Positions 37,526-46,496 of a DNA stretch of 54,832 nucleotides are shown here, piece by piece; within the stretch, counting starts at the first letter, position 1; every line of letters starts with the position of its first letter. The notes under the pieces were generated by a model, which was not told where the DNA came from, did no database searches, and saw nothing but the letters and a program-made list of their open reading frames with translations. Source of the stretch: Clostridia bacterium. GTDB taxonomy: Bacteria > Bacillota > Clostridia > Oscillospirales > Oscillospiraceae. The DNA is taken from the NCBI GenBank assembly GCA_009929315.1, contig SAAS01000011.1:1-54832 (forward strand), in the 5' to 3' direction. The position numbers and the translations under genes were made by a program.

Positions 37526-39190
37526 ATGCCATCTTTTAAAGAGGTTGCCACAGATTTCCTACAGCAAAATTGTAACGGTAACCTAAACTTTGATTTAGCA
37601 TTTAAATTCTTCGGGGATATTAGCGTTGAAAAACTGACTTCTGAGTTGATTCAAGACCACCTATCACACTTATATGATAATGAAAGACTTAGAGGGGCAG
37701 TACTCGCTTCCTACCAAAAATTCATTATTGAAGTATGCAAATTTGCTCTTGATAGCGGATATATAACTGAAATTCCGAAAATAGAACGTAGAAGAGAGCC
37801 GGATCCTAATCTCTTTTATCCGCCTGACGCGGACGTGTTAGAGCTATTGTTATCCCAAGAAGATTGTACTCCAGTTGGGACAACTTTGCGGCTTGCATGG
37901 TATTGCGGTTTAAGTAGGAACGAAATTACTTTTTTGAAGTGGCAACAGGTGGATTTGAAGATCATGCAACTTGTCCTACCAGATAGGAAAGTACCTCTCA
38001 TTTATAAAATGGTAATATATTTAGGTCGCTTATATGAGCAGAACGCAGCTTACTCAGATTTTGTGCTGATTTCCCAGAGAAAATCAGCTCCAATGGCAGA
38101 GCAAAGCGTTTCAGCTTTTGCGCGAAGAGCCTTAGATAATTACGGACAAAACAATGTTAGATTAAGCGATCTACGCAGCGACTTTATTATTAGATCTTTG
38201 GAAAAAAGCAGTTGGGAATACGTATCATATATTTCTGGAGTTGATTTACCAGCACTTCAACAGCATTACTTACCTTATCTCGTCGGAAAAGACTCTTTTC
38301 GTGACGGTGACAAACCACCGATTACCCAATATGTTCGTAAAGAATTATTGCGATTCTTAGAAAAACAAAAAACTGGATTGATAGGACTTGCAATAAGATT
38401 CGTTTGGCAAATGGGTATACCTATATCCATTCTGCCTTTGTTGACCTGGGATATTATCGACTTCAATAATGCTACTGCAAACTTCATTGACAGATCCATA
38501 AATATACCGGATGAGTTTCTGCAAATTCTTAAGCAGGAAAAAAGCGCACAAAACGGGGACTACAAAAACATTATTCTAAATGAAAACAAAAGAAAGCCAA
38601 CAGATTCAGTTTTTATTCAGAAAGCAGTGCAGCAATCTTTGATCAGGCAGGGAATAAGTGGAATAACCCTCACGACTTTGCAAAATGATTACTGGAAACA
38701 AAACTATTCGGAACTAAAAACATTGGCATCTTTAGGTGAATTGCATTCTTCTGAAATAGAGAACTCCGAATTATATTCTATTCCTAGGTATTTTCCTGCA
38801 GAGTCAATTATTCCAGCCAAAGAAGAGCTTCTCCAATATTTAGCTGCAAGTTCTTATGCAAATTATAATTCCTTAAAGTCGGCTCTTAATTTTTCTGATA
38901 GGGAGCTTTCGCTATTACTGAAAAAATGTCAGAGAGATGGGAGCATAGTAAGATTTGGCTCAAGATACTTCCTTTCGGGTCGGATAGTCCCACGCGATAA
39001 GCAGAGAGAAGCAATTCTTAGTTATGTTGATAAGCATCAGCCTGTTACAAGTGCTCAGCTAACCGAATTGCTAGGATTGGTTGAAAGAAGACAAATTTTC
39101 CATGTCATCAGTCCTATGTTAAAATCGGGCGAATTGCTAAGGTTAAGGGTAAACAAGTACTGTTTGCCCAATTACCTTGACCCGGCATAA
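37526..39190 (+). CDS. Tandem tyrosine-recombinase-fold protein lacking catalytic residues, with winged-helix C-terminus
   Basis: A 554-residue protein. Residues 1-85 resemble an integrase core-binding domain. Residues 115-250 follow the integrase catalytic pattern, but the first arginine is replaced (GLSRNEITFLKW, S130), and both histidines are lost in RLSDLRSDFI and YISGVD; only R217 and Y248 seem kept. A second, more decayed copy runs from about 285 to 405 (AIRFVWQMGIPISILPLLTW, DIIDF). Residues 430-554 read as two winged-helix domains. AT-rich like rep and int. GAGGT precedes the ATG. I infer a DNA-binding regulator or accessory factor derived from a recombinase. This is my own motif reading; no close family is recognised. 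Confidence 0.6.
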   Translation: MPSFKEVATDFLQQNCNGNLNFDLAFKFFGDISVEKLTSELIQDHLSHLYDNERLRGAVLASYQKFIIEVCKFALDSGYITEIPKIERRREPDPNLFYPPDADVLELLLSQEDCTPVGTTLRLAWYCGLSRNEITFLKWQQVDLKIMQLVLPDRKVPLIYKMVIYLGRLYEQNAAYSDFVLISQRKSAPMAEQSVSAFARRALDNYGQNNVRLSDLRSDFIIRSLEKSSWEYVSYISGVDLPALQQHYLPYLVGKDSFRDGDKPPITQYVRKELLRFLEKQKTGLIGLAIRFVWQMGIPISILPLLTWDIIDFNNATANFIDRSINIPDEFLQILKQEKSAQNGDYKNIILNENKRKPTDSVFIQKAVQQSLIRQGISGITLTTLQNDYWKQNYSELKTLASLGELHSSEIENSELYSIPRYFPAESIIPAKEELLQYLAASSYANYNSLKSALNFSDRELSLLLKKCQRDGSIVRFGSRYFLSGRIVPRDKQREAILSYVDKHQPVTSAQLTELLGLVERRQIFHVISPMLKSGELLRLRVNKYCLPNYLDPA

Positions 39191-39239
39191 TTGTATAGAT
39201 TAGTTATGTTACAGTTATGTGACAAGAGCTTACCAAACA

Positions 39240-39268
39240 TTGACCGCCTTGGAAACATGTGTTAACAT
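39240..39268 (+). promoter_or_regulatory. Possible promoter of the S-layer gene
   Basis: TTGACC (39240-39245), a 17-nt spacer and TAACAT (39263-39268). This gives a leader of about 145 nt; long leaders are usual for S-layer genes. A small stem CCCCTT/AAGGGG (39380-39394) lies near the ribosome binding site. Confidence 0.45.
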
Positions 39269-39421
39269 AACCAATGTAAAACGGAATATTGGCATGTCCC
39301 GATATTTCCCTAATCGGTACCGCCGTTTGATGGTTGGCCTTGGATATCCAGATCATCAAGCGTTTGTACATAAATCGGGCCCCTTATCAAGGGGTACTAC
39401 TTAAAGGAGGAGTTTCATAAT

Positions 39422-42322
39422 ATGAAATCTCTGAACAGAACTCTCAGCCTCGTGCTGGTTCTGGCTATGGTTCTCGGACTGATGGGCTTTGCTTCGGCAA
39501 AAACCTCATTCACCGATGATGCAACCATCCAGTATCAGACAGCTGTCGGAACCATGGTTGGCATGGGCGCCATCAATGGTTATACCGATGGCACATTCAA
39601 GCCCACGGGCACAATCACCCGTGAAGAAGCCGCTAAGATGGTTACTTATGCCGTCCTGGGCGCAGATGTAGCAAAGACCCTCTCCGTCTCTTCCACTGGC
39701 TTCACAGATGTCGCTTCCACCCGCTGGTCCGCTCCCTTCATCACCTATCTTGTGAGCAAGGGCATAGTCAACGGTCTTGGCGACGGAACCTTCAACCCCA
39801 CAGGCAACGTAACGGGCTTTGAGCTTGCCAAGATGCTTCTCTGCGCTGCAGGCTATGGCAAGCAGGGCGAGTACACCGGCGCTTCATGGTCTCTCAATGT
39901 TGCAGTTGACGCTTACAGCAAGGGCATTTTCACAGGCTCCAAGGCTGCCAGTTACAGCGCTGCCGCAACCCGTGAAGAAGCTGCTCTGTATTGCTTCAAC
40001 GCAATCACCAAGATTGATGTTGTTAAGTACAGCAAAGACTCAGCTTCCTACTCTGCTGTCTCCACAGGCGTAACCATTGCGGTAAGCACCTATCACTATG
40101 CCACAACCACACCCGCTACCGTTACAGGAGTTTCCTACAACGCTCTTAAGGGAACAACTTATGCAACTGCTGTAACAGCTGACACTACTCCCATAACCTA
40201 CACCTTCCCCGCTGACTTCAGCGCAGTAGGCTCCAGAGTAATCCTCCACAGAAATACTTCCGACGGAACAATCTATTATGTTCAGACCATCACCAAGACC
40301 CTTGACGTCAGCAACATGAGCGCATCCGCTTACAAGGCTGCCGTTTATACTTCCGGTCTTGCTGCAGTTTCCACCGCTCCCTTCAAAGAGTATCACAACT
40401 TCTATCAGGGCGGCAACTATACTCTGCCGTCAAGCGGCTCCAACACCTATGGTCTTGATATTAAGCTCATCACTTATACCGATTCAACAACCGGCGTAAC
40501 AACGATTGTCGGCGCACAGACCAGAACCCGCACAGTTGATGCAGTTTCTTCTGTCTCCGCAATCTCCGGCTCTGAGTCCCTTACTTTTGCGGCTCTCGGC
40601 CTGACCAAGTCCACCGCAACCGCTTCCAAGGTTGTCTTCGGTGACACCGTTGTCAAGGGCGATGTAGTTATGCTGACCTCCGTCAACAGCGGCACATATT
40701 ACATAGTTGAGAAGGTCAAGTCCGTTACCGGCGTTGCCTCCTCCTACGGCTATGATACTGCTGTCGGAGCTAACTTCATGACTGTCGGCGGAACCAATTA
40801 CTTTGCTTCCACCAGCAACACCGCCTCCATCACCAACTTTATTTCTGCCGCCGGCATCCCGACAACCCCCGGCTACTCCTACGACCTCTTCCTCGACAAC
40901 TTTGGTGATGTCATAGGCTACACCGGAACAACCACAGCTTCCACGGCTTATGTTCTGTCCTATGTTCCCAAAATTGCTGAACTGGAAACAGTTGGTGCTT
41001 TTGGTAGCACTTACGCATACTGGGCACAGGTCATGTTCGCTGACGGAACCTACGGCGCATATCAGATTTCCACCTTCAACGGCAAGACCATCATTCACTC
41101 CGGCACACCGACAAGCAGCCAGATTATCTATACTGATGTTGTAACCAACACCGGTGCTTTCTACAATGCAACACTCGACACCGCCACCAACAAGGTCGCT
41201 ATGTATAGCCTCGCTGTCTACGGCGCAACCTTCACTCCCGCTCTTGCAAACAGCACCGCTGCCACTCAGGTTATCACCAACAACGCTGTCCTCGGCAACG
41301 GCATCTATGCAACTGCCAACACCACTTACTTCTACACCGCAGGAACCTTCGGTGCATCCAACTTTGTGTTCTATGCATTTAAGGGCTATGCCTCTGCTCC
41401 GACAATCGCTTCGGGCTTCACTGAACTGGATACCGCATACTACACCGCTACCGACTACAACAAGTATGCAGCAGCTGTAGCCTTCACAGGCGTACCCACA
41501 GCTTCCACCTCCGCTGATGTTTACTATTACAACGGCGACTACTCAACCTCTGTAAGCCCCACAGCAACCACAATTAACTACACCCTCTATAAGTCCGGCG
41601 TCGCGGAGACCTATACCGTTACCACAACCAACTCCGTAAACCCGACTCTTGAAACCTCCGCTGGCTTCTACATCAAGAAGGCTGTTGTCTCCGGCGCTAC
41701 AACCGGTCTCGCCACTCCTCCTGCAGTTACTTATGCAACAAATAAATATCTTGCGAACTTTGCTTCCAACACTCTGTCAACTGTTGACAACATCTATTTC
41801 GCAACAGCCTACGTAAACGTTGTTGACCTCAGAACCCCCAGCGAGCTTACCGCTTCCGCCGCTCTGGGCGTAGGCACAGTTTCCTCCCCTGCCGCCCTCC
41901 TTGCTGCTAAGGCTGCAGGCGTAACCCTTAAGCTTGCTGTCCAGTACACCACTGCAAGCGGAACTCTCACTGGTTCTGCTTCTGCTCCCTTCATAGCAAC
42001 CTACATCTATGTAACAGCCTCGTCAGCCTCCTACACCCTTACCTTTAGCCCCAACCTGACAGCTACAGCCGCTGCTACTGCAGGCTCTACAAAGACCCTG
42101 ACAGTCGCTGCGTCCTCTACCGCAGGCTCAACTGTAACATATCAGTGGTACACCAGCATTGATGGTGGAACAACCTACTCCCCGATCTCTGGCGCAACCT
42201 CTGCTTCCTATGCTGCTCCTGCACATGCTGATGGCGAGAGCGCAACCTACAGATGCGTTGCTTCCGCGCCTGGCTCGACTTCAATCACATCCACCGCATG
42301 CCTTGTCAGCTGGGCAACGTAA
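39422..42322 (+). CDS. S-layer homology (SLH) domain surface protein carried by the element
   Basis: A 966-residue exported protein. The signal peptide is MKSLNRTLSLVLVLAMVLG with cleavage near AKTSF. Three SLH domains (about residues 29-75, 91-140 and 150-200) include NGYTDGTFKPTGTITREEAA and VNGLGDGTFNPTGNVTGFE, which anchor to secondary cell-wall polymer. A long Ser/Thr/Ala-rich beta region follows, ending in an Ig-like domain (YQWYTSIDGGTTYSPISG). AAGGAGGAG precedes the ATG. It is GC-richer than rep, int and the 554-residue gene, suggesting a chromosomal origin. A paralogue with a nearly identical start lies at 54549. Confidence 0.9.
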   Translation: MKSLNRTLSLVLVLAMVLGLMGFASAKTSFTDDATIQYQTAVGTMVGMGAINGYTDGTFKPTGTITREEAAKMVTYAVLGADVAKTLSVSSTGFTDVASTRWSAPFITYLVSKGIVNGLGDGTFNPTGNVTGFELAKMLLCAAGYGKQGEYTGASWSLNVAVDAYSKGIFTGSKAASYSAAATREEAALYCFNAITKIDVVKYSKDSASYSAVSTGVTIAVSTYHYATTTPATVTGVSYNALKGTTYATAVTADTTPITYTFPADFSAVGSRVILHRNTSDGTIYYVQTITKTLDVSNMSASAYKAAVYTSGLAAVSTAPFKEYHNFYQGGNYTLPSSGSNTYGLDIKLITYTDSTTGVTTIVGAQTRTRTVDAVSSVSAISGSESLTFAALGLTKSTATASKVVFGDTVVKGDVVMLTSVNSGTYYIVEKVKSVTGVASSYGYDTAVGANFMTVGGTNYFASTSNTASITNFISAAGIPTTPGYSYDLFLDNFGDVIGYTGTTTASTAYVLSYVPKIAELETVGAFGSTYAYWAQVMFADGTYGAYQISTFNGKTIIHSGTPTSSQIIYTDVVTNTGAFYNATLDTATNKVAMYSLAVYGATFTPALANSTAATQVITNNAVLGNGIYATANTTYFYTAGTFGASNFVFYAFKGYASAPTIASGFTELDTAYYTATDYNKYAAAVAFTGVPTASTSADVYYYNGDYSTSVSPTATTINYTLYKSGVAETYTVTTTNSVNPTLETSAGFYIKKAVVSGATTGLATPPAVTYATNKYLANFASNTLSTVDNIYFATAYVNVVDLRTPSELTASAALGVGTVSSPAALLAAKAAGVTLKLAVQYTTASGTLTGSASAPFIATYIYVTASSASYTLTFSPNLTATAAATAGSTKTLTVAASSTAGSTVTYQWYTSIDGGTTYSPISGATSASYAAPAHADGESATYRCVASAPGSTSITSTACLVSWAT

Positions 42323-42367
42323 TCTAGCTACTAATTATTAAAACGCCTATCGCGTTAAGATTGACGG

Positions 42368-42395
42368 AGGCCCCGCACCTTATGGTGCGGGGCCT
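42368..42395 (+). terminator. Terminator of the S-layer gene
   Basis: A perfect 12-bp stem, AGGCCCCGCACC (42368-42379) with 42384-42395, loop TTAT, then TTGTTTT. Confidence 0.9.
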
Positions 42396-42661
42396 TTGTT
42401 TTATCTATTGCGCAGTTCCTTTGTCTAACTAAGAAGCGGAGGGGAACCAGTTGTTGGCAACCTCTCTCTGCTGCACTTCCTGCGTGTCGTCCGGTCGACA
42501 AACCACAACGTCTATTATCATTTTTTCACCCCATATACCAAAAATCTCGCGCCGTAATTTATATAGCAGCTTTAGCTACATATATTTATAATATATATTT
42601 ATAGTGTCCCGTATAATGCTATCGACATCGACTATTTTTCATTTCTTGTAATGGCAGGCTA

Positions 42662-42692
42662 TTCTAACACTTTTCTAACACTTTTCTAACAC
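42662..42692. repeat. Three TTCTAACAC repeats, candidate integrase arm sites (right)
   Basis: TTCTAACAC at 42662-42670, 42673-42681 and 42684-42692, an exact 11-bp period or about one helical turn. The same 9-mer occurs twice near attL. Confidence 0.6.
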
Positions 42693-42780
42693 TTTTCCGA
42701 ATTTCGTGCAAAACCCCTACTTATTGAGCCATAACGTGTTTTAAGCGTGAAAGCTCGCAATTCATTGATTTTGCTAGGGA

Positions 42781-42807
42781 TTTAACGGTATTTAACGTGA
42801 CCTAACG
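42781..42807. repeat. Three phased TAACG repeats next to attR
   Basis: TTTAACG at 42781 and 42791 and CCTAACG at 42801, an exact 10-bp period, ending 36 bp before the attR core. Likely protein-binding sites for integrase or the excisionase-like protein. Confidence 0.5.
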
Positions 42808-42843
42808 GAACTATATAATAGCTCTTAATTCTTAGTTTGCCGA

Positions 42844-42889
42844 ACTGGCAGTCAGAAGGTCAGCGGTTCGATCCCGCTTATCTCCACCA
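42844..42889. repeat. attR core: 46-bp repeat of the tRNA-Ala 3' part
   Basis: An exact copy of 34025-34070. The upstream part of a tRNA is missing, so it is not a second tRNA gene. It marks the right end of the element. Confidence 0.93.
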
Positions 42890-42893
42890 CGAA

Positions 42894-42928
42894 AAACAGC
42901 CTGAAACGTAAGTTTCGGGCCGTTTTTT
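42894..42928 (+). terminator. Original tRNA-Ala terminator, displaced by integration
   Basis: AAACAGCCTGAAAC (42894-42907) pairs with 42912-42925, loop GTAA, followed by a T-run to 42928. Its place right after attR indicates it once followed the intact tRNA. Confidence 0.75.
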
Positions 42929-43048
42929 GTGTCTTAAAAGTTTCTTTCGAGGACGCGGCTCGAGTTTAAAAGAAAGCCGTGCCTCTAGACGAGCAGGTAC
43001 CGTCAATAGTTTTGCGCAAATTGGTTTGCATACTCCGTAAGAACAAGG

Positions 43049-43927
43049 TCAACCGGCAATATAAGCATCCTCAGCACACGCATCGAGATGCGTCATATTC
43101 ATGTATTTCTTGTTGCCCCATTGAGTGCCCGCTACATGGCGCAAACGAGCACAGACCAGCATCAGTGCCGACTCGCCGTCAGGGAAAGTGCCAACCACCC
43201 TGGTTCTGCGTCGTATCTCGCGATTTAGGCGTTCAATTACATTATTGGTGCGGATTCTAGTCCAGTGCTCAAAAGGGAAATCGGCATATGTAAGGGTCTC
43301 ATCTACGGAATCCTCCACCTTTTTTGCTGCTTCCTTCAGCTTCATTTCCCGCAGCATTTCTGCTACCTCATCTGCTTTTTTACGGGCGGCAGCTTTGCTC
43401 TCCTGGGCATGGATAGCCTTAAGCATCTTAGCCACCAATTTCACTTTGGAGCGAGGAACCACCGAAAATACATTGCGATAGAAATGGACGATGCAGCGTT
43501 GGTATTTTGCCTCTGGAAACACTTCTCCAACGGCTTCCAGCATACCGAGGCACTTGTCTCCTACAATGAGCTTTACTCCGTCCAAACCACGGCCTCTGAG
43601 CCATTGGAAGAACGAAACCCAACTTGCCTTGTCCTCTTTCATACCCTCTGCCGCACCGAGCACCTCACGATAGCCATCCTCATTGACGGCAATTGCCACC
43701 AAAATGGCTACGTTTTCATATTCACCGCCCCAATTGCGGCGCAAATAGATACCATCTACATAGACGTAGGGGTATTTTCCGCCATGCAGCGTACGATTGC
43801 GCCAGTCCTCAATATGAACGTAGGCTTTCTTGTTTAGCTCGCTTACGGTCGATGCAGAAACCTTGGTGCCCCAAAGTGCTTCGGTGATATCCTCTACACG
43901 TCGCACTGACACACCGGCCAAGTACAT
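43049..43927 (-). pseudogene. IS256-family (mutator) transposase, N-terminally truncated
   Basis: The 292 residues from the first ATG match the C-terminal three quarters of an IS256-type transposase (full length about 400). MYLAGVSVRRVEDITEALWG starts the homologous part. DDE residues are visible in VYVDGIYLRR, IVGDKCLGMLEAVGEVFP and RTNNVIERLNREIRRRTR. The frame continues upstream only to a TAG near 43971, so the N-terminal DNA-binding part is missing. The other IS end may lie near 42998-43035, but I cannot match a second inverted repeat. It is probably an inactive remnant beside attR. Confidence 0.85.
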
Positions 43928-44070
43928 CTCAATGAGAGCTTCTTCTATAATACTGATAAAAAGAACCTATGAGAATTTATTGTGAATATCAATGGAATAG
44001 TTGACCACGCGTATTGATGGCAGATAGAAAACAATCGTTGATACATGTCCGTTTGTTGCGCAATGTGAAA

Positions 44071-44104
44071 AAGGGAGTGTTTGCGCTTATGCAAACACTC
44101 CCTT
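44071..44104 (-). terminator. Terminator of the lipoprotein gene
   Basis: A perfect 14-bp stem, AAGGGAGTGTTTGC (44071-44084) with 44091-44104. A T-run follows on the minus strand. Confidence 0.85.
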
Positions 44105-44126
44105 GATTAATACACCAATGTCTGGA

Positions 44127-44909
44127 TCAATAACTGCTGCTCATTACTATAATTTGGAGCATACCGCTATCATAAATGAAACCGACAGAATAAGCCATAT
44201 TTTTATCCATTTTTGCATAGCCCTCGGTATCCTCATTTTCCTGGCTCTCAAATCCCGCTTTTTTTAGCTCATTTCTGTACCAGTCGAGATCTGATTCATC
44301 AACGCCTGTATATGTAATACCATACATTCCGCCGCCCATTTCGATTGTTTCCTTGAAGCTACCCTTAGCGAATACAGGTATGCCTTTGGCAGAATCCGGC
44401 CATTCCGGGCTTCCTCCTGCGCCTTCTGGGCTCTGTGCAGCTGCAGCGGAATTGTTAGCCACAATAGTAGTTGTGTCTTCCGAATAAGTTAATGTAATCT
44501 CAATCACGCCGCCTTCTACCGTTTTGTTGTAGAAGAGCATTACACCTTCCATGGAGTCCTCACTTTTGACGAATTCGTTTTTCTCAAGTTCTCCGCAATA
44601 AGCATCAAAATCCTTCATCGATAGGTCGGCCAGATTGACAATGATATTTACACCCTGGGTGATCATGTCTCCGGAAACACTTTTGTCTTCAACTAAAACC
44701 ACATTGGCACTGTCAATAGTCGGAATGCCCCAGTCGTCAAATTCCTGCGGCCAAGCCAAATCCTGCTCGGTATTGCTGGTTTCTGTGTCAACCTGCTCGC
44801 TTGTCTGTGTTGTTTGCTCATTGCCTGTGCTGTCCTTTTGATTGTCACCGCATGCTGCGAAAGAAACAATCAAAATAAAAACTGCAAGAGGTAATAACGC
44901 CTTCTTCAT
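44127..44909 (-). CDS. Putative lipoprotein with two related domains, function unknown
   Basis: A 260-residue exported lipoprotein. The signal MKKALLPLAVFILIVSFAAC ends in the lipobox FAAC and is followed by a polar linker. The mature part seems to hold two similar halves: each begins with a WP/P-rich start (WPQEFDDWGIPTID; WPDSAKGIPVFAKG) and has a helix of the type DFDAYCGELEKNEFVKSE or DLDWYRNELKKAGFESQE before beta strands. I do not recognise a named function. It stands alone, with its own promoter and terminator. Confidence 0.75.
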   Translation of the reverse strand: MKKALLPLAVFILIVSFAACGDNQKDSTGNEQTTQTSEQVDTETSNTEQDLAWPQEFDDWGIPTIDSANVVLVEDKSVSGDMITQGVNIIVNLADLSMKDFDAYCGELEKNEFVKSEDSMEGVMLFYNKTVEGGVIEITLTYSEDTTTIVANNSAAAAQSPEGAGGSPEWPDSAKGIPVFAKGSFKETIEMGGGMYGITYTGVDESDLDWYRNELKKAGFESQENEDTEGYAKMDKNMAYSVGFIYDSGMLQIIVMSSSY

Positions 44910-44999
44910 TTTACTTCTCCTAATTAAATAGTTTTTTGATTATACCTTGCCCCAAAACTCTCATTAACCGTCTTTTTTCCATATTCTTCATACAAACAT

Positions 45000-45028
45000 A
45001 TTATATATGCCTTTAAGTGAAAAATCAA
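45000..45028 (-). promoter_or_regulatory. Promoter of the lipoprotein gene
   Basis: On the minus strand TTGATT (45023-45028), a 17-nt spacer and perfect TATAAT (45000-45005), about 90 nt before the start codon. Confidence 0.7.
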
Positions 45029-45098
45029 ACCCAAAAATTTAGAGGTTATTTTTATTAAAGCTTTTTATAGTTTATTCTGCATCTCGGACATTACCTTA

Positions 45099-46193
45099 TT
45101 ATTCCTTATCCCTAGTTTTTGTTTCTGTTAACTTCTGATTGGCACGATATTTCCGTTGCCTCGCTGCATTGTGTGCTTTCTGACACTCATCTTTTTTACA
45201 GTAAAGCTGGCGGTTGTTATCACGAATGAATGCTTCGCCGCAATGAAGGCAGGTAATAAGAATACCTTCTTTCAGTTCTCGTTTTTGCCCGCCTTCTTCC
45301 GGAGGGCCGAAGTCAACAATCATACGAGCAAGCGTGTACCAGGCTATATCAAAAACGGAATGAACATCAGCAGCAAAGACTACTTGATTATTCCTCGGAT
45401 TAACTTTCAGCCTCATGTGGAAGTCCGGTATCATATCCATAAGCTGACCCCGTAATTCTTCATAGTAATCAAAAGGCTCACGCGCAAACCATGTGACATC
45501 CTGCAACTTTTGTTTTTTTGCTTTTTCCTTATCAGCAATCATTTCAGCTAGTAATTCCTGAGGAGTGATTTCTCCTTTTTCCAGCTTATATTCTTGGAAG
45601 TATTCTTCATGCTTATATTTTTCGAAATGGGGCAGGCCTTCAAAGAACTTGCCCTCATGGGCTAAATCGAAAGCATCGTCTCCGTCGCCTATACATACTT
45701 TTTTTAACGCAAAATAGAACTGTGCGGCAGTATAGAAAAATTCCAAGTCACGCATGAAAGTGGAAAGGCTGAACATGGAATCTCTTTCAAGCATCTCGCC
45801 GTCATCAATAATGTCAAACCGCTCATCTGCTATCATAGAATACACAGTGTCTATATAATACGGATGAGCCATATCCTTACAAAATTCAATAATCAAATCG
45901 ACATACGGCCTCTCTTCGGAGAAGTCGTTAATTTTTTTGCCCAGATTGTATAACTCCCTGAACAGTTCCTTCCCGGAGAAACCATTTGCCTTATCTAAAT
46001 CCGGCTCCATGCCCTTATAGACAATCGGTTTAAGAAACCACGTTGCGCCTGTGCCTTCCTCAAATTCATAATCCTTGAATCTAAATGTATGGTAAATCAG
46101 CTGACCAATGCCGCCAACATCACCGAAACCGATTACATCATAAGTGTTGTCGGCTTTTGATTCTATATAATTACCCATTCCATCGTATGGCAA
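45099..46193 (-). CDS. Hypothetical protein with C-terminal zinc-finger-like motif
   Basis: A 364-residue protein I cannot assign with confidence. The bulk is a charged, mostly helical region. The C-terminus has CLHCGEAFIRDNNRQLYCKK with a further cysteine, spacing C-x2-C-x14-C-x4-C, then a basic tail (NAARQRKYR). This resembles the zinc finger at the end of CGNR and DUF6076-type proteins of Clostridia elements. The start is TTG at 46193 with GGAGGG 7 nt upstream; the first in-frame ATG (46178) is too far from it. It may belong to the phage-satellite module that starts 300 nt away, divergently. Confidence 0.6.
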   Translation of the reverse strand: MPYDGMGNYIESKADNTYDVIGFGDVGGIGQLIYHTFRFKDYEFEEGTGATWFLKPIVYKGMEPDLDKANGFSGKELFRELYNLGKKINDFSEERPYVDLIIEFCKDMAHPYYIDTVYSMIADERFDIIDDGEMLERDSMFSLSTFMRDLEFFYTAAQFYFALKKVCIGDGDDAFDLAHEGKFFEGLPHFEKYKHEEYFQEYKLEKGEITPQELLAEMIADKEKAKKQKLQDVTWFAREPFDYYEELRGQLMDMIPDFHMRLKVNPRNNQVVFAADVHSVFDIAWYTLARMIVDFGPPEEGGQKRELKEGILITCLHCGEAFIRDNNRQLYCKKDECQKAHNAARQRKYRANQKLTETKTRDKE

Positions 46194-46496
46194 GAGAAAT
46201 CCCTCCGTAACATTAAGCGTAACACTTAGGTTTTTGCCTTATGTTACATTATACGGTACAATTAAATAGAAAACAAGAGCAAATTATAAAAACCCTTGTT
46301 TCCCGAACCTTGACAAGCGAATAGTCCTCCCGCGAGAGATACTCTGCACCAGCAAGTGCCACGATGGAGAAATCCAGAGCCTTGTTAAGGACAGAAGAAA
46401 ACGAGGAGACCTCAAAAAAGGGGCTGCCTTAGGAACGGTAGTGAATGGTGGATGTAGAAATCAAAACAAATATCGAGATAAGGAGTAAAAGATTAT
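46194..46496. other. Divergent intergenic region before the satellite module
   Basis: It contains several GTTAC/GTAAC motifs (46208-46250) beside the minus-strand gene, possibly its operator. The 46310-46460 stretch has no convincing gene; an ATG at 46363 opens a 22-codon frame without a clear ribosome binding site. I could not find a direct repeat marking the element end here. Confidence 0.35.

Larger units (their letters stand above)
34025..42889. mobile_element. Integrated CRESS-type rolling-circle element in tRNA-Ala
   Basis: About 8.8 kb between 46-bp direct repeats. Contents in order: integrase, excisionase-like protein, CRESS-like Rep, stem-loop origin with TAGTATTAC, divergent Cro/C1 regulator, structured noncoding block, a decayed tandem-recombinase protein and an SLH S-layer gene. 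The att repeats and integrase give the limits. I infer a plasmid-like element that excises and replicates by Rep nicking. No capsid or conjugation genes are seen. Whether it still moves is unknown. Confidence 0.88.

Noticed and set aside
40484..41098. Minus-strand frame of 204 codons inside the S-layer gene
   Set aside because: It is antisense to the SLH protein and made of glycine/serine/valine-rich sequence from alanine/threonine codons on the other strand.
42844..42889. A second tRNA-Ala gene
   Set aside because: Only the 3' 46 bases are present; the acceptor 5' strand and D-arm are missing, so it is the attR copy.
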